DNA from: Streptomyces iranensis
GTDB taxonomy: Bacteria > Actinomycetota > Actinomycetes > Streptomycetales > Streptomycetaceae
DNA: 64,000 bases
Assembly (NCBI RefSeq): GCF_017874715.1
Contig: NZ_JAGGLR010000001.1
Span: forward strand, 186,001 to 250,000
Direction: 5' to 3'
The notes beneath the pieces were generated by a model. The model worked only from the letters and a program-made list of their open reading frames with translations, had not been told where the DNA came from and did not search any database. Shown piece after piece: positions 36,766 through 43,463 of the stretch (positions are counted from its first letter, which is position 1; the number at the start of each line of letters is the position of its first letter). A program made the translations under genes and the position numbers.

Positions 36766-38562
36766 ATGCCGCTCAACCGTCGGAAGTTCCTCGGCCGCAC
36801 CGCGGCGACCAGTGCGGGGGCCGCCCTCGCCTCCGCCGCGGCCGCCGTCCCGGCGGAGGCGCGAGGCCATGAGCGGCCCCGGCGGCGGTACGCCTTCACC
36901 GTGATGGGCACGACCGATCTGCACGGCAACGTCTTCAACTGGGACTACTTCACCGACGCCGAGTTCGACGACACGGCGCACAACGATGTGGGCCTGGCGA
37001 AGATCTCCACGCTGGTCGACCAGGTCCGTAAGGAGAAGGGGCGCCGCAATACGCTGCTGATCGACGCGGGCGACACCATCCAGGGCACCCAGCTGTCGTA
37101 CTACTACGCCCGGGTGGACCCGATCACCGGGGAAGGCGGCCCGGTGCATCCCATGGCGCAGGCGATGAACGCGATCGGCTATGACGCGGCGGCGCTGGGC
37201 AACCATGAGTTCAACTACGGCATCCCGGTGCTGCGGAAATTCGAGGAGCAGTGCGACTTCCCGCTGCTGGGGGCGAACGCGCTGGACGCGAAGACGCTGC
37301 GGCCCGCCTTTCCGCCGTACTGGATGACGCGGCTGCGCACCCCCTGCGGACGGGATGTGAAGGTGGCGGTGCTGGGGCTGACCAACCCGGGCATCGCGAT
37401 CTGGGACAAGGTCAATGTGCAGGGCAAGATGACCTTCCCGGGCCTGGAGGAGCAGGCCGCGAAGTGGGTGCCGCGGCTGCGGTCGATGGGCGCGGACGTG
37501 GTGATCGTCTCGGCACATTCGGGGACCAGCGGCACCTCCAGCTACGGCGATCAGGTGCCGTATGTGGAGAACGCGGCGGCGCTGGTGGCCGAGAAGGTGG
37601 CGGGGATCGACGCGATCCTGGTGGGCCACGCGCATGTGGAGATTCCCGAGTCACGGGTGGTCAACAAGGAGACCGGGCGCGAGGTCGTGCTGTCGGAACC
37701 GCTCAAGTGGGGTCAGCGGCTCACCCTCTTCGACTTCGAGCTGGAGTGGGAGCGGGGCCGCTGGCAGGTGGCGTCGGTGTCGGCGAAGGTGCTGAACTCC
37801 AGCACGGCCGGGGAGGACCCGCGGATCGTACGGCTGCTCGACGCCGAGCACAAGAAGGTCGTCGGCTATGTGAACCAGGTCATCGGCACCTGTTCGGCGG
37901 CGATGGCGGCCACCGAGGCGCCGTACAAGGACGCGCCGATCGTCGACTTCATCAACCATGTGCAGGCGGAGACGGTGAAGGCGGCGCTGGCGGGGACGGA
38001 GTACGCGGAGCTGCCGGTGCTCTCTCAGGCGTCCTGCTTCTCCCGTACGGCGGCGATCCCGGCCGGGGAGGTCACGATCCGGCAGGTGGCGGGGCTGTAC
38101 CCGTTCGAGAACACCCTGGAGGCGAGGGTGCTGACGGGCGCCCAGCTCAAGGACTATCTGGAGTTCTCCGCGCGCTACTACGTCCAGACCCCGGCGGGCG
38201 GCGATGTGGACCCCGCGAAGCTGACGAACGCCTCGGACATCCCGGACTACAACTACGACGCGGTCGGCGGCCTCCGTTACGAGATCGACATCGCGAAGGC
38301 GCCGGGCTCGCGGATCGCGAAACTCGGCTTCGACGGCGAGCCGGTCGACGAGAAGGCGCAGTTCGTGCTGGCGGTCAACAACTACCGGGCGAGCGGGGGC
38401 GGCAACTTCCCGCATGTGGCCTCCGCGAAGCAGGTGTGGGCCAACTCGGAGGAGATCCGGAACACGATCATCGCCTGGGTGCAGGCGAAGGGGACGATCG
38501 ATGTGCCGGAGTTCGGGTCGGTGGACTGGAAGCTGACCCGCGACGGCGTTCCGGTGTTCTAG
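36766..38562 (+). CDS. Tat-exported 5'-nucleotidase/metallophosphatase
   Basis: A 598-residue protein. The Tat signal has NRRKFLGRTAATSAG at residues 4-18 and ends in AEA near 35. Metallophosphatase motifs: TTDLHGNVF (D, H), IDAGDTIQG, LGNHEFNYG, VSAHSG and VGHAHVEI, the five blocks of a two-metal site. The C-terminal nucleotidase domain (PIVDFINHVQ, TIRQVAGLYPFENTLEARVLTGAQLKDYLE) binds the base. It acts outside the membrane on nucleotides or 2',3'-cyclic nucleotides; the exact substrate is not readable. ATG 36766 follows AGGGGAG. Confidence 0.93.
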   Translation: MPLNRRKFLGRTAATSAGAALASAAAAVPAEARGHERPRRRYAFTVMGTTDLHGNVFNWDYFTDAEFDDTAHNDVGLAKISTLVDQVRKEKGRRNTLLIDAGDTIQGTQLSYYYARVDPITGEGGPVHPMAQAMNAIGYDAAALGNHEFNYGIPVLRKFEEQCDFPLLGANALDAKTLRPAFPPYWMTRLRTPCGRDVKVAVLGLTNPGIAIWDKVNVQGKMTFPGLEEQAAKWVPRLRSMGADVVIVSAHSGTSGTSSYGDQVPYVENAAALVAEKVAGIDAILVGHAHVEIPESRVVNKETGREVVLSEPLKWGQRLTLFDFELEWERGRWQVASVSAKVLNSSTAGEDPRIVRLLDAEHKKVVGYVNQVIGTCSAAMAATEAPYKDAPIVDFINHVQAETVKAALAGTEYAELPVLSQASCFSRTAAIPAGEVTIRQVAGLYPFENTLEARVLTGAQLKDYLEFSARYYVQTPAGGDVDPAKLTNASDIPDYNYDAVGGLRYEIDIAKAPGSRIAKLGFDGEPVDEKAQFVLAVNNYRASGGGNFPHVASAKQVWANSEEIRNTIIAWVQAKGTIDVPEFGSVDWKLTRDGVPVF

Positions 38563-38598
38563 TTCGCTTCTCGCAGGACGAGGCGTGCCCCGGCGCGG

Positions 38599-40086
38599 TC
38601 AGGTGCGCGTCGGGGTGAGGGGGGCGCGCTGGTCGGGGAGGTGCGGGTTGCCGACGACGGTGCCGCACCGCCCCGACGGCTGGAGCCCGAAGACGGTGAA
38701 CGCGGTGCGGGACGGCAGCCGGTAGGCGGGTTCCGCGAGCAGCGAGTTGAGGATGACGGCGGAGCGCCAGGCGGCGAGGCCGAGGTCCGGGGTGCCGACG
38801 CCATGGGTGTGGCGCTCGGCGTTCTGGACGTACACCGAGCCCTTGATCATGGGGTCGAGGACCAGACGGTGGTCGGCGTCGACGCGGGGGCGCTCGGAGG
38901 CGTCCCGGCGGATATAGGGGTCGAGGGCGGCGAGGAGGGTCTCGACGCGGCGCTCGCGGTAGCCGGTGGCGAGGACGACGGCCTCGGTGGTGTGGCGGGC
39001 CCGGGTGCCCTGCTCGGTGTGTTCCAGGTGGAGTTCGAGCTGGGCGGCAGCGATACGGCCGGCGGTGCGGACGGTGACACCCGGGGTGAGGACGGCGCCG
39101 GGCCAGCCGTCGGAGTGCATGGCGCGGCGGTAGAGCTCGTGGTGGATGGCGTCGAGCGTCTCGTGGGCGATGCCCTTGTAGAGCTGCCACTGGCGGGGCA
39201 GCAGCTGGTCGCGGACGGGCTCCGGCAGGGTGTGGAAGTAGCGGGTGTAGTCGGGGCTGAACTGCTCCAGGCCGAGCTTGCTGTACTCCATGGGCGCGAA
39301 GGCGGGGGTGCGGGCCATCCAGTGGAGCCCTTCGGCGCCGAGGGGGCGGTTGCGCAGCAGGTCGAGGAAGACCTCGGCGCCGGACTGGCCGGAGCCGATC
39401 ACGGTGACATGGCCGGTGGCCAGGAGCCGCTCACGGTGTTCGAGGTAGTCGGAGGAGTGGAGGACGGGGACGTTGGGGGCGTCGGCGAGCGGGCGCAGGG
39501 GTTCGGGGACGTACGGCTCGGTGCCGACGCCGAGGACGAGGTTGCGGGCGTAGACGCGGCCGAGGGCCCTGCCCTCCTCGTCGGTCCCGGTCGCATGCGG
39601 CGCGGGGGCGTCGGCGGCCGGGCCGAGCCGGGTGAAGTCGATTTCGAACAGCTCGTATTCGTGGTCCCAGCGGACGGCGTCGACGCGGTGGTCGAAGTGG
39701 AGTCCGGGGAGCTGTTCGCTGACCCAGCGGCAGTAGGCGTCGTACTCGGCGCGCTCGATGTGGAAGCGCTCGGCGACGTAGAAGGGGAAGAGCCGCTCAT
39801 GGGCCTTGAGGTACTGGAGGAAGGTCCAGGGGCTGCCGGGGTCGGCGAGAGTCACCAGGTCGGCGAGGAAGGGGACTTGGATGGTCGCGCCGTCGATGAG
39901 GAGGCCGGGGTGCCAGTGGAAGGCGGGCCGCTGTTCGTAGCAGGCGGTGCGCAGGGCGGGGACACCGTGGGCGAGGGCGGCGAGGGAGAGGTTGAACGGG
40001 CCGATACCGATACCGGCCAGGTCCACGGGCCGGTCGGCGGTGGAAGCGGGATCAGCGGCGGGGTTGGGGGGTTGTGCGGTGCTCAT
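38599..40086 (-). CDS. L-lysine/L-ornithine N-hydroxylase (siderophore type)
   Basis: A 495-residue FAD/NADPH monooxygenase. FAD-binding GIGIGPFNLSLAALA is near residue 25, then EQRPAFHWHPGLLIDGATIQVPFLADLVTLADP (substrate region), NADPH site VIGSGQSGAEVFLDLL, and VVLATGYRERR. This is the DesB/IucD/PvdA family that N-hydroxylates diamines or diamino acids for hydroxamate siderophores. ATG 40086 overlaps the decarboxylase stop by 4 bp. The neighbour suggests cadaverine or a similar diamine as substrate (inference). No acyltransferase or synthetase is adjacent. Confidence 0.9.
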   Translation of the reverse strand: MSTAQPPNPAADPASTADRPVDLAGIGIGPFNLSLAALAHGVPALRTACYEQRPAFHWHPGLLIDGATIQVPFLADLVTLADPGSPWTFLQYLKAHERLFPFYVAERFHIERAEYDAYCRWVSEQLPGLHFDHRVDAVRWDHEYELFEIDFTRLGPAADAPAPHATGTDEEGRALGRVYARNLVLGVGTEPYVPEPLRPLADAPNVPVLHSSDYLEHRERLLATGHVTVIGSGQSGAEVFLDLLRNRPLGAEGLHWMARTPAFAPMEYSKLGLEQFSPDYTRYFHTLPEPVRDQLLPRQWQLYKGIAHETLDAIHHELYRRAMHSDGWPGAVLTPGVTVRTAGRIAAAQLELHLEHTEQGTRARHTTEAVVLATGYRERRVETLLAALDPYIRRDASERPRVDADHRLVLDPMIKGSVYVQNAERHTHGVGTPDLGLAAWRSAVILNSLLAEPAYRLPSRTAFTVFGLQPSGRCGTVVGNPHLPDQRAPLTPTRT

Positions 40087-41483
40087 GGGGTGGTGTCGCC
40101 TTCCACGAGTTCGAGCAGCCCGCGCAGATCGTCGGGCTGGATGTGCGGGTTGAGAACGGTGGCCTTGAGCCACAGCCCCTCGGGGGTGGCGGCGCGGCCG
40201 AGGACGGCCGCCCCGTGGTGGAGCAGGCGGCGGCGCAGCGCGGCGACGGCGGCGGGCGGTGCCCCGGTGGGGCGGAAGAGGACGGTGCTGATGGTGGGGC
40301 GGGCGTAGAGCTCGAGTCCGGGGCGGGCCTCGATGAGGTCGGCGAGGTGCCGGGCGGCCGCGCAGACGTGATCCACGAGCTCGCCGAGACCGCGGCGGCC
40401 GAGCGCCCGCAGCGTGACGGCGATCTTGAAGATGTCGGGGCGGCGGGTGGTGCGGAGTGAGCGGCCGAGCAGATCGGGCAGGCCCGCTTCGGTGTCGTCG
40501 TCGGCGTTGAGGTAGTCGGCGTGGTGGGCCAGCGCCTCGAGCGCGGCGCCGTCGGGCACGGCGAGGAGGCCCGCGGCCACCGGCTGCCAGCCGAGTTTGT
40601 GCAGGTCGAGGGCGACGGTACGGGCGCGGTCGAGCCCGTGGAGCCGTTTGTGGAGGGTGTCGCTGAACAGCAGGGGCGCGCCGTAGGCGGCGTCGATGTG
40701 GAGGGTGGCGGCGTGGTGGTCGCAGACGTCGGCGATGTCGGGGAGCGGGTCGATGGCCCCGGTGTCGGTGGTGCCGGCGGTGGCGATGACGAGGGTGGGG
40801 ACGCCGGACGGCCGGTCGAGGGCGGTGTGGAGCGCGACCGGGTCGAGGACGCCGCCGGGGGTGGGGAGGGTGAGGGGCTCGTCCAGCCCGAGCAGCCAGG
40901 CGGCGCGCTGGACGCTGTGGTGCGCGTTGGCGCCGCGGACGATACGGAGCGGAGCGCCCTGGGCGGCCTCGCGGGCGAGGAGCAGGCCGAGCTGGTTGGA
41001 TTCGGTGCCGCCGGTGGTGACGAGGGCGTCCGGGTCGGCGCCGTGGGGGTGGACGAGTTCGGCCAGGGCGCGGCAGGTCAGCGCCTCCAGCGCACAGGCG
41101 GCGGGGGCCTGGTCCCAGGAGTCGAGGGAGGGGTTGAGCGCGGAGACCGCGAGGTCGGCGGCGGCGGCGACGGCGAGCGGCGGACAGTGCAGATGGGCGG
41201 TGCAGCGGGGGTCGGCGGGTTCGGCGGCGCCATGGGCGAGGGCGCGGACGAGGCTGCGCAGCGCGTGGTGGGGCCCCTCCCCCTCGTCGGGGATGAGCGG
41301 CCGGGCCGCACCGCGTATCCGCCGGGCCACCGCGGCCGGTCCCCCGGCCGGGAGGGGCCCACCGCGGTCGGCGGCGCCGTGGGCGAGGGCCTCGAGGACG
41401 GTGTCGACCATCGGGCGGAGCACGCCCGGTCCGCTCTGGCCCCCGGCGAGGAGGCGGGCGGTTCCGGATGCGGGCACGGGCAT
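40083..41483 (-). CDS. PLP-dependent group II decarboxylase (DesA-like)
   Basis: A 466-residue PLP enzyme. The active-site Lys is in ALDLHKLGWQPVAAGLL near residue 290. Also typical are TAHLHCPPLAVAAAADLAVSALNPSLDSWDQAP, VTTGGTESNQLGLLLAREA, NAHHSVQRAAWLLGL and HIDAAYGAPLLFSD. It matches the lysine/diaminobutyrate decarboxylase group that makes diamine precursors. With the downstream N-hydroxylase it forms a DesA-DesB-like pair, overlapping by 4 bp. Desferrioxamine clusters would continue with an acyltransferase and an IucA/IucC synthetase, not seen here. An imperfect iron-box-like sequence lies 28 bp upstream. Confidence 0.87.
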   Translation of the reverse strand: MPVPASGTARLLAGGQSGPGVLRPMVDTVLEALAHGAADRGGPLPAGGPAAVARRIRGAARPLIPDEGEGPHHALRSLVRALAHGAAEPADPRCTAHLHCPPLAVAAAADLAVSALNPSLDSWDQAPAACALEALTCRALAELVHPHGADPDALVTTGGTESNQLGLLLAREAAQGAPLRIVRGANAHHSVQRAAWLLGLDEPLTLPTPGGVLDPVALHTALDRPSGVPTLVIATAGTTDTGAIDPLPDIADVCDHHAATLHIDAAYGAPLLFSDTLHKRLHGLDRARTVALDLHKLGWQPVAAGLLAVPDGAALEALAHHADYLNADDDTEAGLPDLLGRSLRTTRRPDIFKIAVTLRALGRRGLGELVDHVCAAARHLADLIEARPGLELYARPTISTVLFRPTGAPPAAVAALRRRLLHHGAAVLGRAATPEGLWLKATVLNPHIQPDDLRGLLELVEGDTTP

Positions 41484-41510
41484 GGGTGTGCCCCTAGGGG
41501 GTGTCTGGGC

Positions 41511-41529
41511 GGCGGTCAGGGCTGCCTAA
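41511..41529. promoter_or_regulatory. possible iron box (DmdR/IdeR-type), weak
   Basis: The 19-mer ggcggtcagggctgcctaa matches 11 of 19 positions of the consensus TTAGGTTAGGCTAACCTAA as I know it, including the terminal CCTAA. An AT-rich stretch (taaatta) adjoins it. It is 28 bp from the decarboxylase start, a plausible place for iron repression. Confidence 0.3.
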
Positions 41530-41659
41530 ATTACTTCGCGCGCCAGCGGTCCGATCCGGGGTCGGGGTCAAGTGCACCCATACGTGGTACGGCCCGGCCC
41601 CGCGGATTGATCGGCGGGGCGGGCCGCCCCGGGTCTGCCGCCCCGTCCGGTCCGACCGG

Positions 41660-41896
41660 TTACTCGATGTGCCCCGTCCCGGGGTCCACCTGGCCGAGGA
41701 AGTCCCGTGCGGCCTCCTCCAGTTCCCGGGTGCTCAAGGAGTCGGCTCCGTGCACACCGGTGGTGAAGCCGTATCCCGGGTTCGGCCCGGTCAGCCATGT
41801 GAAGTCGTACGTCCCGGGTTCGCCGGCGCGCTCAGCGACCTCGAACCCCTCCCCGTCGACCTTCAGCATCCACTGGCGGCGCGCTCCTCGATCCAT
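41660..41896 (-). CDS. hypothetical small protein
   Basis: A 78-residue protein starting MDRGARRQWMLKVDGEGFEV and ending DFLGQVDPGTGHIE. It has no signal peptide or membrane segment, and I do not recognise the family. Composition and G/C-rich third positions fit a real gene. An in-frame ATG 17 codons upstream (41947) is possible. It stands alone between the decarboxylase and reductase genes. Confidence 0.6.
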   Translation of the reverse strand: MDRGARRQWMLKVDGEGFEVAERAGEPGTYDFTWLTGPNPGYGFTTGVHGADSLSTRELEEAARDFLGQVDPGTGHIE

Positions 41897-41978
41897 GCCG
41901 TCAGTCTGCCCCGTGCCCGGACCGGGATGAGACTGGCATCGCGTCATGCTGTGTCTGTTTCATGAGGAGGAGAGAGCG

Positions 41979-42599
41979 ATGATCGACCGAACGGGCAGGG
42001 TGATCTGCGACCTCACGGTCTCGGCCGATGGGTACTCGGCCGGGCTCGACCAGACCGAGGAACGCCCGTTCGGCGACGACGGCGGCGATGGCTCGGGCGA
42101 CAAACTGCACGCCTGGATGTTCGACACCCCCGACGAGAACCGGGCCGAGGTCGACCAAATGACCGCCGCCGCGGCGTTCATCATGGGGCGCAACATGTTC
42201 GGCCCGGTGCGCGGCGCGTGGGATCGGCGGTGGAACGGCTGGTGGGGCGGCAATCCGCCGTTCCACGCACCGGTGTTCGTGCTCACCCACCACGCGCGCG
42301 AGCCGCAGCCGATGGACGGCGGCACCACGTACTACTTCGTCACCGACGGAGTCGCGGCGGCGCTGGCACGGGCACGCGCGGCGGCCGGCGGCGGCGAGGT
42401 CTCGGTCCATGGCGGCGCGACCACCATCAACCAGTACCTCGCCGCCGGCCTGATCGACGAGCTGCGGCTGCACATCGTGCCGTTCACGCTCGGCGCCGGC
42501 ACGCGGCTGTTCGAGGGCGTCCCGCCGCTGAGACTGGAGCAGGTGACGTCACGGTCGGCGAGTCTGGTCACGCATGTGACCTATCGCGTGCTGTCCTGA
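41979..42599 (+). CDS. dihydrofolate reductase (RibD C-terminal) family protein
   Basis: A 206-residue protein. RibD_C/DHFR-like blocks: VICDLTVSADGYSAG at the start, FIMGRNMFGPVRG (NADPH region), PVFVLTHHAREPQ, VSVHGGATTINQYLAAGLIDELRLHIVPFTLGAGTRLFEGV. Family members are NADPH reductases of uncertain substrate. ATG 41979 follows GAGGAGGAGAGAG, a strong ribosome site. It is followed by a repeat-bearing spacer and a TetR gene. Confidence 0.9.
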   Translation: MIDRTGRVICDLTVSADGYSAGLDQTEERPFGDDGGDGSGDKLHAWMFDTPDENRAEVDQMTAAAAFIMGRNMFGPVRGAWDRRWNGWWGGNPPFHAPVFVLTHHAREPQPMDGGTTYYFVTDGVAAALARARAAAGGGEVSVHGGATTINQYLAAGLIDELRLHIVPFTLGAGTRLFEGVPPLRLEQVTSRSASLVTHVTYRVLS

Positions 42600-42679
42600 G
42601 CCCGGCGGCGGTTATGCGATGAGCAGGAGCACGCTGATCGCCGGCGTCACCACCGCGGTGTCACCGCGGTGCCACCGCG

Positions 42680-42715
42680 GACGCCGTAGACGCCGTAGAC
42701 GCCGTAGACGCCGTA
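42680..42715. repeat. 9-bp tandem repeat, 4 copies
   Basis: gacgccgta four times in a row, preceded at 42650-42679 by three caccgcggt-type units. It lies between the RibD-like gene and the TetR gene. On the minus strand the adjoining sequence could encode a short hydrophobic C-terminal tail (AISVLLLIA), possibly the remnant of a lost gene, but this is not supported further. Confidence 0.93.
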
Positions 42716-42733
42716 GACGGCCACCTTGGAGTG

Positions 42734-42746
42734 CTAGCGACGCTAG
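42734..42746. promoter_or_regulatory. palindrome, candidate distal TetR operator
   Basis: ctagcg-a-cgctag, a perfect 13-bp inverted repeat. A second palindrome, tgtcgt-gtcg-acgaca, follows at 42748-42763. It shares the CTAGC core with the site just before the TetR ATG. Confidence 0.5.
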
Positions 42747-42783
42747 TTGTCGTGTCGACGACAGCCATACCTTCGGTAGGATG

Positions 42784-42798
42784 CCTAGCACCGCTAGG
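42784..42798. promoter_or_regulatory. palindrome, candidate proximal TetR operator
   Basis: cctagc-acc-gctagg, a perfect 6-bp inverted repeat with 3-bp centre, 8 bp before the TetR start codon. The position suits autorepression. Confidence 0.55.
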
Positions 42799-42806
42799 AT
42801 GTCGAT

Positions 42807-43385
42807 ATGTCCGCCATCAAAGAGCGCCGTGAGCGTGAGCGTGCCCAACGCCATCAGCTGATCATCACAGCAGCCCGCGAACTCGCCGAGGCCGAAGGCT
42901 GGGAGGCGGTGACGACGCGAAGGCTCGCCGAGCGCGTCGAGTACAGCCAGCCCGTGCTCTACAGCCACTTCAGCGGCAAGGACGCCATCGTGCGCGCCGT
43001 CTCGATCGACGGCTTCGGCGAACTCGCCGCCCACCTGGGCCGTGCCCGGTCGGCCACCCCCGAGCCAGGGCAGGCCCTGCACGCCGTCTGCCGCGCCTAC
43101 CTGGAGTTCGCCACCGAGCGGCCCGCCCTCTACCAGGCCATGTTCGTCATGCCGACCGACGTGAAGTTCGCGCACGCCGAGACGCCGCCCCAACTGCGCG
43201 CGGCCTTCGACGAGTTCGTCAGCTGCTTCCGCCCGGACAACGCACGACGCGAACTGTTCGCCGAGGTCATCTGGAGCGCGTTGCACGGCGTGGCCGTCCT
43301 GTCGGACAGCGGCCGTATTCCCCCGGACACTCAGGATGAGCGCCTCGACTTCCTCATCGCCCGGCTCGCCGACACCCCGAGCTGA
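42807..43385 (+). CDS. TetR/AcrR family transcriptional regulator
   Basis: A 192-residue repressor-type protein. The N-terminal helix-turn-helix is ITAARELAEAEGWEAVTTRRLAERVEYSQPVLYSHFSGKDAIVRAV (residues 18-63), typical TetR. The C-terminal half (about 75-190) would bind a ligand and dimerise. Two CTAGC-containing palindromes upstream suggest autoregulation. The usual divergent target gene is missing: only repeats lie between it and the RibD-like gene, so that gene or a distant one may be its target. Confidence 0.9.
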   Translation: MSAIKERRERERAQRHQLIITAARELAEAEGWEAVTTRRLAERVEYSQPVLYSHFSGKDAIVRAVSIDGFGELAAHLGRARSATPEPGQALHAVCRAYLEFATERPALYQAMFVMPTDVKFAHAETPPQLRAAFDEFVSCFRPDNARRELFAEVIWSALHGVAVLSDSGRIPPDTQDERLDFLIARLADTPS

Positions 43386-43463
43386 CCACCGGCCCCACGC
43401 CATGACCGCGCGGCAGGGACGGCGGGGCGACCGAGCGCCCTCGCCGTCCCCGTCGGCGCGGGG

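Noticed and set aside
42612..43403. Minus-strand frame opposite the TetR gene
   Set aside because: Most of it is antisense to TetR. Only its last few hydrophobic codons could be a gene remnant, which is too little to call.
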